Below, piece by piece: positions 18,926 through 29,873 of a stretch of DNA of 64,000 nt; position 1 is the stretch's first letter; every line of letters begins with the position of its first letter. This stretch comes from Nematostella vectensis (lineage: Eukaryota > Cnidaria > Anthozoa > Actiniaria > Edwardsiidae). The DNA lies in NCBI RefSeq assembly GCF_932526225.1, contig NC_064039.1, positions 1,450,001 to 1,514,000 of the forward strand, read 5' to 3'. The notes under the pieces are model-generated. The model was not told the DNA's origin and made no database searches. It was given only the letters and a program-made list of their open reading frames with translations. The translations under genes were made by a program, and so were the position numbers.

Positions 18926-20018
18926 ACTTATCTATGCCAATTTTGATGCTTAATTCTTAGGATTTGTGAAAATATGTTCTCAAGCAAATACTATCGTATT
19001 CGCTATGGGATCTGTTGGATATCAAGGAAAAAAAACAAAAGCACGATCGCTGTGTCTAGAATAGCGCAATTAATTTCTTGGTAACGTAACAATGATAAGC
19101 TGTCAACAAATCTAGTGATCGTTTTCTACGCAAAATGTCACCAAGGTTCAGCGGTGTAAGTGAGGAACTACATTGCATATTTAATGTGTTTTTTTTCTGG
19201 TCGCATTGCTCAAGCTACACCGGGGTTCTCCAAAATGAAAAATTATAAGAAATATCAGGTAGAAAGATGTTAGGAGTGGTTCCATATCAAAGCGGAGAGA
19301 TACTAGTGGGAGAGGTGAATACGTCAAATCTACGCACCAACATCAGGCGTCCCATGGTTTTGTTAATGAGAAGAACTAGTTTTAACTAGTTCTAAAAACT
19401 TTTTATAAGCTAGCACGTCACATAAGTGCATCAGGGTCCCCTAACGTTTGAAATCCATTTACTATAGAGTGTTTTAACAACAAGGTATACACGTTATTTT
19501 TTTTATACAGCTTTAAATGAATTTCTGTGTTTTTGTGATTGACTCTTCTAGAACGCTGCTTTACTAGTAGCTCAACAAATAAATATTAGTTAATATTTTG
19601 CAGACGGAAGGATTGCATAAAAAATAAAAACCATGAACTTCTATTTTTCAAATTCTTCATATATTTACTAATTCACTCCCTTTTCTGTTCAAAATTGTCC
19701 TAGAGCCGAATCTCTATACGCCAATAATTATGCAAGAAACGTGCTATCTGATTGGCACAAACTTCATTTGCCAACAAGCATGGCAAAGAAATGCTAAATG
19801 GAACATTGTTTAACAAGTAGTACCTAACATTGTTGACTTTGTAGACTCGGTAATAAGTTTTAATTCAAGGCGATTAGCTCCAGCATTGCAAACTGCTTGT
19901 AGAGACATTAAGCCAGACATAACATCCAGCCCCCATGAGGCATGATGTTGCCAAACCTTTGGGCTATGATTTACTAACAATTACGGCGCTAATTGCCCTT
20001 CTGTTTTCTATCTTCGCA
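18926..20018. other. Spacer between convergent genes
   Basis: AT-rich sequence between the 18344 gene (plus) and the TMEM117 stop (minus); both 3' untranslated regions must lie here. No recognisable RNA gene or repeat is visible apart from a short GAACTAGTTTTAACTAGTTC palindrome near 19373. Confidence 0.55.
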
Positions 20019-23000
20019 TCATACGTATGTCACTTTTTGTACATTCAACAATTTAGGCTCGTTTTCTGTTTCACCTCCAGCCACTTCAGAATCGGCGTCC
20101 GCAAACTTTTTATTCAGCCTTTCATCGTTTTTATTCGGGCTTTCGTCAGGCTTTCCGCTCCTCTTGTCGTCGGTAGCGGGTGGTTTTGGGTCGGGAAGGT
20201 ATTCCGAGTCGTAGCTTTCGATTATGATTCCTTGCACGGACGCGCCATCAACTACGACCGCGTCCACCACAAACTCCTCGCGGCCATAAAACCAAATGAG
20301 CAGCCCGAATAGTATAAACACCGCTATGGAAGGAATAAAAGCCGTAGACTTCACGCCAAGACTGTAGCCAAAATATTTGGCATTCATTTTGCGGTCGGCT
20401 GAGGCGTAGGATAGGTTTGTGGCAGGGTTGATATGAGTCGCGCGCCAGTCATAAGATACCATGGTCTCGTTGGCCGTGGCGAGGAATGCTCTGTCTTCTA
20501 TGTAGCAAATGTGATGAGAAGGGAGGGTATATTGGCCAAATTCATACGGATTGTAGAATATCTGGTTTTTCCACATGTTGAGATCAAGAATGATAACTGC
20601 AACGGAAAATCAGTCATTTAAAGATGCTTTGCTCTCCCTTTCTGCCATCTAACTGATTTTCTGGAAACTCCCCACTCCGTTCTCCCCACCCTTTTCTCCC
20701 CCCCCCCCCCCTCTGTCATCTAAGTGATTCTCTTGCTTTGTTGTCTTTCCCCCTCCCTGTAACCCTACGCTCACTCCACCCCCCATGTCATCTTCCCCCT
20801 CTCTCACCTCATGAGTCGGTCATGGTATAGTGGGGCTTCCTTACCTAGCATGATGATGCCGTAGTTGAACCACTTGCCAGTTATGTGGATATACCACTTC
20901 TCCTTCCTCAAACAGCGCGGCAACCGAATGCGCACTGACGCGGTATCTACACCAGGGAGTTTGATATCCATATTGCCACGGAACATCGGGAAATCCCAGT
21001 CCTGACAAGAGAAGGGAAATTAACCGAATTGCGAAAGTAGGGAGGCTATACGCAGGCGTAGTAAAGAAAACAATTTGGGGAGAAGAGCCTGTGCAGTGCG
21101 AAAGGAAGACGCCCCTTATTGGGGGTTACATGTTTTTCTTTTTACGGCAAAGATGTCTAGATTTTTTGATAGGGAAGACGCCCCTTATTGGGGGTTACAT
21201 GTTTTTCTTTTTACGGCAAAGATGTCTAGATTTTTTGATAGGGAAGACGCCCCTTATTGGGGGTTACATGTTTTTCTTTTTACTGCAAAGATGTCTAGAT
21301 TTTTTGATAGGGAAGACGCCCCTTATTGGGAGTTACATGTTCTTCTTTTTAAGGCAAAGATGTCTAGATTTGTTGATAGGGAAGTCGCCTGGCCAATGAG
21401 CAAAGGGATAACGATAATCAAAGCCAGTCAGCAAACGAACCTGCATAACAATACAGAGATCGAACACCAGGATGATAGCGGCGAGAAAAGCGCGAGAGAG
21501 CTCATTTGAGGAAACGATCCAGCGGTTATACCGATCCCAGTCAAGGTAGTCGGTGGTGATGGCTGTGGCGACGATGACTGTCGCGACTATGAGGACGATC
21601 CAGAACATCACGATACGGTTCCACCCTGCCTGCCACCATTTGCGCAGCCGCTTGTTCCAGTGAGGGTAAAGCTTATCCTAGGGAGGATATATAAATAAAC
21701 AGATTGTCAAAAGCTTAGGGGAGTGTTTAGGAGAAGAGTTTAGAGAAGAGGGAAAACCCTATTGTTTTACAAACAGAAATGGCGAAAAACACTTGATGTA
21801 CTGAATTTATGTTAGATTATATTTATTATATAAATCTTTAAAATAGTTTAGTCACATATCCAAAGTGCCCCTCCCCCCGCTTCTACCCTCAACTTTCAAA
21901 AAAAAAAATATGGGCAATATATAATCACTATATGGCCGGTAGAGCAATTGCGTTTTACAGTTCACTTCCCCAAGCTACACTTATAATCAATTAAATTCCA
22001 GTGCCTGTCTGCACTTCAGGGGCATTGACCACTTTCACTACTCATATTCATGTAAATTGTGGGGTTGTAAATGGTAGCACTGTTCCCAAGCAATGGTCAA
22101 TTCAGAGCAATGGAGTCTTTGGCTGTAAACAGGGCGCCACAGAAAGGGTAAGAAACCTATTGTAGGGTTCTGTTGAACGGTGTCTTTCCCAGTGCTGTTG
22201 TCACTCGTTACAACCAATTCATCCTGCCTTTACACTCTGGCGAGCCACCATGTTATTACCCCAACCATCAGGAATTTCTACCAGTCCCGTATTTACCCTG
22301 ACTCTGATGTACAATCTCTAAAGTCGTCTCTTCGTGTTTCGTGTTTCTTCGAGGTATTTCTTAATAGAGAGATAACTGCCCAATTCCCTGATGCACTTCC
22401 AAGTAGCGAAGCAATTAATCAAACAAAAATCAGGCCTTTCTCAAGTCGTCACTGTCCTTGGAATCCTCGACTCGGCTCTTACTAACCAACCTAGCCTATT
22501 TAACGTACCGAGTCAGCTCCCCACAATTGGCCGAGGGGATCACTATGCGGTCCTCATTGATGCTATTGAGGCACCGAGCAGAGGGTCCACCAAAAGAACT
22601 GTTCTTAGGCGTGACCTCCGACAAAGCCGTCTGGATGCCTTTGGTTGCTGGATATCCACATTCAACTGGGACAGTGTTCTTAATATTCAAAATCTAAAGG
22701 AAAAGTTTCTGTCATTCCACAACATCTTGATAACAAAAGTTAACACCCTGCTACCCCTAAAAACATCAAGGTCTGCTCCACCGACAAGACCTGGGTCTCT
22801 ACTAAGGTTAAATCCCTTGTTGCCAAAAGGCAGTGTGCGTTAAAAAAGTTCGGTAAGACCTCCAAAGCGTACAAACATCTGCGTAATAGGGTACAAATTG
22901 AAAATGATTAAAAAGAAGTATAACAACAGTAAAGTCTCGTCCTGGACCGAAGTCAAATCCCTGGGTGGTACGAGTGTGAGGTATGAGCGGTGGCATCAGC

Positions 23001-26000
23001 TCCCAAATGAGTACTGTCCAACAACTGATGTTTTGTGCGAGAAGTTCAACCTGTTTCTTGCGAATTTTACAGCACATTTTGATCCGGTGCATGTCGACTT
23101 ATCTGAAACAGTTGTTGTCCCTCACGAGTTCATGGTTTCTGACGCCAAGGCCTACAAGTCTCTTAGAGCCATCAAACCTCTGCCGGCCCGGACCCCATTC
23201 CGTCCCGCATTTGAAGAGACTTTGCCTTCGAGTTAGCTCCTGTGGTTATCCGGTTGTACAATTCCTCCCTTGCTGAGAGTTACATCCCGGATTTTCTAAA
23301 GCAGTCTGTTGCCTCGCCAGCTTCCAAGGTAACCGCGCCTAAGTTGATTGAAGATCTGAGGCCGATCGCGCACCGCGGTGATCCTAGATACTAATCCCTG
23401 AGATACTAATCAGATACTAAACAAATAATAAAAAATGGTCAGGGGGGGACTTAATAAAAAAATTAAAATAATAATAAATACCTATTTACCGAGTAAAATC
23501 AGCTAGAATCGATGGAAAGATATCATAGTTACGGTTTCTTAAATTATTTACAACAACTTCTGTAATTTGTGTGGATCCTAGACAAATGTCTGATTAGACT
23601 ATTTTGTCTGGTTTCTGGTTTAGGCGCTTGCAAATTTCTACACAAGGAAATAGCTATAATAGACATTTCTGAAACGTTTCTATACCGATTTAGCGCAAAC
23701 GTATTGCTAAGTTTTCAAACAAAAAAAGTTTTTTTTTTTTGTATTTTTTGGCGTCGACATAATACATGTTGTCGACGGTGAAGACCATCCAAGTAGACGT
23801 CACGCTTGGATCATGCGCTTGAAAGTCATGCTTGCTACATCAACTACAGTAACTGCGCGCTACGAGTTAAATATAAACTGGACTCGAATTGACCGGGATA
23901 AAATCAAATCATCCGAAAGACGGGGATTTTTTTCCTTTTGAGATCTGCATTTTTTATACCAGTTTCTGATCTGTTCAAACAAACAAAAAAAAAAGAAAGA
24001 AAAAATATTCCTACCCAGCTGCTATTTATACGAACAAATCCAAATTCGCTTCCCCGTATTTTTATCCAGTTGTATTCAACTATGTGTATGTGAAGGATCG
24101 CCTTTTGAATTGTTCACGCTAGTGATAACTGAAATAAAAATTTAGCCTAAATCCGCTAGATAGCGCAAAAATCGCTTTAAAAAATGTTTTGGCGTATTTC
24201 CAGCCGTACTCTCTAATTCTATGCAGAGATTATGTACTTTTAATTTTTTTGGGTTATTAACAATTAACCCCCCCCCCCCCCCCCCTTGCTATTATTTTCT
24301 GTTTAGTATCTGTTTAGTTTCTAATTAGTATCTGTTTAGTATCTAAGAAATTTTAGTATCTAGGATTACCGCGGTCGATCGCGCTAACGTCACCACTAGC
24401 TAAAGTCATGGAAGGGTTTACTTTGGACTCGCTCGCAGCACAAGTCTTAGATAAAATAGACCCTAAGAAGTTCTCGGTGTGGCAAATCTACTACCCATAT
24501 CATAGAATATATGTTGCATTCAATCCTAGAGGCAATTGATAGAGGCGGGAATTATGTCAGGATTATAATTTTTTGCTGATTTCAGCAGGGGGTTTGACCT
24601 GGTTGATCATAACTCATTGCTGAATGAGCTGCGCATACTAAATACGCATTGTTGCCTAGTCAGATAGGCAATTTTCTTTAGCACAGATCCCAGCGAGTGC
24701 TGTAGTAGTGGTAGTGGATGATACCACCATTTTTAAAATTATTCCTAGGTGTAGCCCTAGTTATTTACAGTTTATTGTCGATGAGCTGAGTGAATTTGCT
24801 TCTTCTAGGGGGATGCGCCTCAACCCCAAAAAGTGTCGCGAGATAACTATTGACTTCCTTCAATTCAAACCAACAGCCCCTCTGTTTCTGAATGGTTCTC
24901 AAGTTAAACAGTCCATGGATTATCAATGCTAGGCGTTCATATTAGTAGCGATTTGACATGAAATATCCATGTTGAAAACATCATCAAAAAAGGCGAATAA
25001 ACGCCTTTACGCGCTTAGGTTTTTGAGGAACGCAGTGTCTACTTGCTTCCGGTAAAGCAGGAAAAAATCTGCACGGCTGTCTCCCATTTTCTCGATTTTT
25101 AGCCTAAATAACAAGTTTATGGCTTTAAAACACTTCCACGATTATTTAGAACAGCCAAGCGATGATTTTTAGCCTGAAAAGCTATGAAACGAGCGGCCCG
25201 CAAATGCTCGGCACGGTATAAACGAAGCGTGGAGTTCGACACTTGGTCGTTTTAGCCATATAACAACCGTGCACGGAGAGAATAAACTATGCCCTGCCCT
25301 GATGCACTTCCCTTTTTTCTTTTCGCCATTTTAAGCCAAAATGAAAAGTTTTGACTTTTAAAACCTCCAACTGTTATTTAAAACCGTTAAGCGATGGCTT
25401 TGAGCTTGAAAAATTTGCAAAAGGCGACATGCGGATGCTCGGCGAATAATGAACGAAGCGTGGAATTCGACATTCAGCCGTTTTCGCCATCGATCGCCAA
25501 GCCACACAGGTAAGAACTAAGTTGAAATATTTTCTGGCGCTAATCTTTGGCTATGGATTACTAAGACTGCTTTATCCACCAACTTGTTATTTAGGCTAAA
25601 AATCGAGAAAATGGGAGACAGCCGTGCAGCTAGATTTTTTTCCTCCTTTACCGGAAGCCGTGCAAGTAGACACTGCGTTTGAGGAAAGCTGGGGTGGACT
25701 CAAATGACCTCATTAAGATTTATACGTCGCTGATAAGATCGGTCCTAGAATATGCGGCCCCTGCTTGGGCGTCTTTCTCCATCTATCTGCAGGAAGCGCT
25801 AGAAGGCATCCAAAAAGAGCTTTAAGATGCATCTATGCCGACTACGATCTCCCCTATCAGAATCTGGTGTGTCGCGCTGGAATTGCCTCACTAGATGAGC
25901 GCCGTAAGCTTCTTTGCCAGACTTTCATAACTAAAGCTAAATCCGCAGCAAGCCATGGCTACACCCTCCGCTCGGGAAGTGCGCGGGCAATACAGCCGAC

Positions 26001-29000
26001 CGGTAGAACTGATCGCAAACTTACAAAATTACAAGATTTCAAAGTGAGGAAAAAGAGAAAGTGTTCGCCTTACCTGTAACATCATATCGGTGACCATCCA
26101 CGCTGTGACAAAGTCTCCCATCCATGTCCCCATGGCTGCAGCTTTCATGAAGGTCTTGTTGGTAAAGCCGAGGAAACTTGTTACCTTATAGGCGGCTATG
26201 CTCCCTCCTAGGCTTACAAGGCCATTGAATATGAGGGAAAAGACGAATAACAGGACTATGGTGGTGAGAAACATGACCATCCATGAGCCTTTGTCTTCTT
26301 GGAACATAGAAAGCTTCATCCATCTGAGACAACAAAATTCCTGTTACAACAATCGTCGATATGTGACAATGAAAGGAGATAGTTTGCAATAGAACTACGA
26401 TAACATTTTTTTTCTTGGGGGGGGGGGGGGGGGTGCGATATCCGAAAAGGTGGACCAAAGGGGGGGGGGGGGGGGGGGGGGGAGGAGGAAGGGTATAATT
26501 TCTCTGATAAAAATCTGACCATACCCGAAAGGGCAAAAATGGATTTTTTTTATGCCTTTGCAGTATCTTCACGGGACGTTTATTGTCATATTTGGCTACG
26601 TACCAGAGTGATCTAGCTTATTCTTTATAGTTTTGTTTACAAATAGCACGTCCATTGGGAACCGAAAGTTTGTAGTTGATGCAAGATGCTTTACCTACTG
26701 TTAGGAACAGTTCACATATATTATTACTCAGAAGCCTAATTTAAGGAGAGAACAAACATTTTCGTAAGCCACAGAGAACCTAAAAAAGTGTTTTGAGGGT
26801 GGGGGGGGGGGGGGGGGGGAAAGGGGGCAATAATAAATGAACAGTGTATTTACGATTAATATAATGTATTGATGTGTGTTGCAGGATCAAGAACTAACTT
26901 TGGACCCTCTTGGTCTTGACAATTATTACTATTATTATTGTGTATTGTTAAAATATTCTTAGTGCATTATTAGTTTGGTCAAGGTCGAGACTGTAATTCT
27001 ATGACAGCATAGAAAGGTTTCGGTTTAAATAGAGCACACGCAGAAAATATAGTAGCACATAGCATATAGTAGTTTATTGTGTGGACAATTAAGCAGTGGG
27101 TTTGGTTTTGTTTGAGTGGGTATCTGTTAAAACACCCATAGTCGCAATTTGTGACTCAATTCCTTTAGCTTCAGCCTCAAACTCTAACACTCGACAAAAA
27201 TTACATTAAACATATTCAAGTCTACCTACAGGTGTTTACAATGACGTAAGCAAGTCTGAAAATGTAAAAACTTCCCCAGTGGAGCATGCCCCCTGACCCT
27301 CTTGCATATTTATTATTTTCAGACCAAAAAATATTCTTTGAATTTTGTCTCAACTTCCCTCACCCCTCCTCACGTAAATGCCAGCTCTGCTGCCCCTGGA
27401 TTGTTACCAAAAACTAAGAAGTTAGCAAATTAGTTCAAACCTACTTCCGCAACAGCAGCTTGTGCACAAAAAATTTCCCAATCAGCATGCCAGTGATCAT
27501 TCCAAAAAACCACATGAAGAACTTGAGGGCCGCCCATCCATTAGGAGGATAGCTGTAGGAAAGTTGGAAATATATGAGAAAAGTAGTCTTGGGGTTGATA
27601 CCATGGTCTTTTTGGCCATGGCAAGGAATGCTCTGTACCAGATGTGATAAGAGGGGAAGGTGGGTGTATTGGCTAAAGTCATACGGATGGTAGAATATCA
27701 GGTTTTTCCACATGAGATCAAGATCTCATTTGTTTCTATGTATTTAACATTTTGGGCTCCATTTGCCCTGAACGTGAAGACTGTAATTTCCGGATTATTA
27801 GAGGTAATACAGTAACATCATCTTCTGTGATTCTGAGAACTCTCACCCAGATCTCCTTCTATCTATCAAGCTTGTATCTTAGGGCGAGGGTTCTTAAGGG
27901 GAAAAGTGATAGGGATGTTTGTCGGGAAATTCGAAAAATACCCCCGAAAAAATACCTGCACGGCCAAAAATTGCTACCCTAAAAATACCCCAGAAGCCCT
28001 CAAAACTATCATTTCTAGAAGAAAAGCCTATTTTTTCTCAGATACCCCCTAAAAATACCTGAGGCCCAATTTTTACCCCTAAATAATACGACGAGCATCC
28101 CTATGAAGTGGAAAGAACCCCCAGGGTTTGTACCCTCTGATTGCTGAACACATAGCTGTGGTGAGGCCAGTGAAAACAGTTTAAAGTCTTTTGACTCACA
28201 TAAAGCCGCATTTGGCTGATGTATAGCCCCAAAGCATTCTTTTTCTCTTAGACATGAGAGTTGGCAGATAACTCAAAATTGCAGTAAAGATTTAAGTTTT
28301 TCTCTACTCGCTACAAACCTGTACAACGTCGTTTAATAGAAATTCCCAAAAATCAATTTTTCAATTACCCCCTCCCCTCCCCTCCCCCCTCTCCTCGGTT
28401 ACGCCCCTTTCTAAAACTTGCTGATATATAACTTACTTATTGACGACAAATGCAAACACATTGCCGATCACGGGAATGGTGCACTGAGACAAGCTATGGG
28501 CCACGGGGTCTTCCGCGTAGATGAGAAAATTACAAAAGATAATAAAATAACAAATGAAGAGTCTTAGATATGGATGCTGGAAATAATATCTGCTGTTTTT
28601 CTTCTGTATTCGTACTCGACGCAGTGTACTGAGTTTTTCCTAAAACAAAAAGAGTTTGAGTTTTTCTTCTACAGTTAAAAGTAAGTTAATTCAATTATGC
28701 AAAATCAATGATAAACATTCAAAAACTATGCTTATGTAGATTGCTTTGCAATCAAGTGTTCGAATCGACAGTTCTCATCAAATGCCATCACAGGTCAATA
28801 TGTTTCGAAATAAACTTTTACAGGGACGCGATTCCAATAGACGAATGTTTTCGCTTTAGACCTAATAAAAGGAATTTTATTCAATTTGGTCCCGAGGGAG
28901 AAAGCATTCACACTTGTTTACACACTCAAGTACGATCTTGGAGACAACGGCAACACAAATAAACGAGATTCTTAAAACTCCCTCAGTCGACAACTCACGC

Positions 29001-29229
29001 TTTGAAGGTTCTGTGTTTGTGTATCATGTGTTATGTATTCTTCACTTGCTTCGTCCTCGTATGGCTGAGCTATTCGCGGACTACTTGGACGATCGACCTC
29101 ATCACGAGTTGGTATATTCCCGCTCGGGGAATCCGGCATAGTACTCCCAAAACCGTGTTCTTCATTCAAAGAACCGGGAAGAGAAGAAACCATTGAATGT
29201 ACCTCTTCGCCTGTGTTCTGCCTTTCCAT
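20019..29229 (-). CDS. TMEM117: Transmembrane protein 117
   Basis: Seven coding exons on the minus strand: 29229-28999, 28639-28437, 27552-27445, 26323-26074, 21677-21441, 21001-20845, 20596-20019; every phase closes and the product is 587 aa (vertebrate TMEM117 is about 514). Exon 1 encodes a 77-residue acidic, Ser/Pro-rich cytoplasmic leader. Then come family blocks: SRYYFQHPYLRLFICYF and NFLIYAEDPVAHS, GWAALKFFMWFFG, GTWMGDFVTAWMVTDMMLQ, SRAFLAAIILVFDLCIVMQ-DWDFP, ITGKWFNYGIIML-VIILDL and MWKNQIFY. About eight membrane segments are expected. The last exon ends in a Lys/Asp/Glu-rich tail. TMEM117 belongs to a poorly characterised plasma-membrane family linked in mammals to ER-stress-related cell death; no activity can be read from sequence. 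Intron 4 (26073-21678) is expanded by a LINE with nested MITEs, and intron 2 contains a degenerate copy of the last exon. Start codon chosen as the ATG opening exon 1. Confidence 0.93.
21104..21382. repeat. 69-bp tandem repeat, 4 copies, TMEM117 intron 5
   Basis: Four copies of a 69-bp unit beginning GGAAGACGCCCCTTATTGG and ending ATTTTTTGATAG; the first three are almost identical. The array starts about 60 bp inside the intron from the exon 5 donor (minus strand) and does not overlap the exon. The 69-bp length is divisible by three and explains the repetitive open frames. Confidence 0.93.
23372..24375. mobile_element. 1004-bp non-autonomous element with 9-bp target duplication (MULE-type)
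   Basis: Terminal inverted repeats ACCGCGGTRATCCTAGATAC (one mismatch between ends) and exact 9-bp flanking repeats CGATCGCGC at 23363-23371 and 24376-24384. Removing it rejoins the LINE coding text at the LRPIA-LTSPL block, so this is a clean insertion after the LINE landed. Subterminal copies of GATACTAA recur three or more times at each end, as expected for transposase-binding sites. No transposase frame is visible; the interior is AT-rich with a 17-base C run at about 24270. Confidence 0.9.
25031..25677. mobile_element. 647-bp non-autonomous element with 9-bp target duplication (MULE-type)
   Basis: Long inverted termini (about 85 bp) starting CGCAGTGTCTACTTGC, containing CACGGCTGTCTCCCATTTTC and ending near CTAAATAACAAG. 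Exact 9-bp direct repeats TTTGAGGAA flank it at 25022-25030 and 25678-25686. It splits the LINE frame inside the YALRFLR block, which resumes after it. The interior holds a diverged direct duplication of about 200 bp, marked by GAACGAAGCGTGGA in both halves. No coding capacity. Confidence 0.9.
26418..26482. other. Clustered long G runs
   Basis: Runs of 17 and about 21 consecutive G on the plus strand separated by 26 bp, with a third run of 17 G at about 26801-26819. They lie in TMEM117 intron 3, 95 bp or more from exon 4. Such runs can form G-quadruplexes; exact lengths may be unreliable for assembly reasons. Confidence 0.7.
27585..27730 (-). pseudogene. Duplicated fragment of TMEM117 last exon inside intron 2
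   Basis: Read on the minus strand, this stretch matches the 5' part of TMEM117 exon 7: GATCTTGATCTC, ATGTGGAAAAACC, ATATTCTACCATCCGTATGA, CCAATACACCC, then AGAGCATTCCTTGCC and GACCATGGTATC. Small deletions and substitutions break the frame. It lies in the same orientation as the gene and ends about 35 bp before the acceptor of exon 3. Exon 7 itself lies 7 kb downstream. This is a partial exon duplication, presently intronic. Confidence 0.88.
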
Positions 29230-29848
29230 TGGCTTGTTATGAAATGTGAGTCGAAAGCCCTTTGTCTGTCCTGTCTGTCGGTGTTGCTAGAAGCCTGTCG
29301 AGTGCTGAGACAACATCCAGGCCTCCTGTCTGGGTTGCCTATGGTTCCCAACACACAGGTAACCCAACCACTGAAATGATTTTCGGTCCCCTCAGCGGTG
29401 GAGCTCAGAGTAGAAATAACATTAACTAGTCCCAAGAGTTGGCGAGGGAGCTATCTTAAAATACGCATTCACAATAACGTAACCTACATTTCATTAGTCT
29501 CTCAAACCAGGAATATTTTAATTCTTATGCCAATAATACGTTGTAAACTTCCACACAAAACTCCACCTAATCCTCCCCATGGCTTAGGGGAGGGAAGGGG
29601 GATCAAGAAAGAGGTTTAAATGTTTCTTCCGATAAATCACTCTCGAAAGTCAACTAAAAACATTTCCCAACAAGTCTCAGTGTCTGAATTATCGCAGCTG
29701 ATTTGTCAGAAGACAAATCAGCTGCGAAACATTCCAAACAAATTTTAGGTGCTCACTGTTTTACTGGTTACAATGTAATCCACTGGCTCCTAAAAATTAA
29801 TAAGGACATGACCCAAACAACATAAACAAAATTGTTGTTCTTTCATGT
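29230..29848. other. Spacer between TMEM117 and eIF3m (tandem, minus strand)
   Basis: Contains the upstream region and probable 5' UTR of TMEM117 and the end of the eIF3m transcript. The only structured element seen is the perfect hairpin at 29692-29727. No TATA box is evident. Confidence 0.5.
29692..29727. repeat. Perfect 16-bp inverted repeat, 4-nt loop
   Basis: TCGCAGCTGATTTGTC, loop AGAA, then GACAAATCAGCTGCGA: a perfect palindromic hairpin. It lies beyond the likely eIF3m polyadenylation signal, so it would be outside or at the edge of that transcript. It could be a remnant of a foldback element or a structured termination/cleavage region; the sequence does not decide. Confidence 0.85.
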
Positions 29849-29855
29849 TTTATTA
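29849..29855 (-). terminator. Likely eIF3m polyadenylation signal
   Basis: AATAAA on the minus strand about 20 nt past the eIF3m stop codon, with T/G-rich sequence following (AAACATGAAAGAACAACAAT then TTTTGTTTATG). Position and motif fit a short 3' UTR. Confidence 0.6.
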
Positions 29856-29873
29856 GCATCATTTTACAAGTTA

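Larger units (their letters stand above)
22140..26040 (+). mobile_element. Decayed CR1/L2-type LINE (endonuclease-RT), interrupted by two MITEs
   Basis: On the plus strand, antisense to TMEM117, broken frames give the end of an endonuclease (ALTNQPSLFNVPSQLP, GRGDHYAVLID), the linker (LRNRVQIEND, KKKYNNSK), and reverse transcriptase blocks (LAPVVIRLYNSSLAESYIPD, PKLIEDLRPIA, then LTSPLAKVMEGFTLDSLA after the first insertion, GVDLVDHNSLL, VVDDTTIFKI in place of the usual YVDDTT, and SMRGMRLNPKKC-like text). The C-terminal part reads NKRLYALRFLR, then VDSNDLIKIYTSLIRSVLEY and DERRKLLCQTF. Numerous stops and frameshifts make it inactive. It occupies intron 4 of TMEM117. The 5' limit is approximate. 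Confidence 0.88.
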
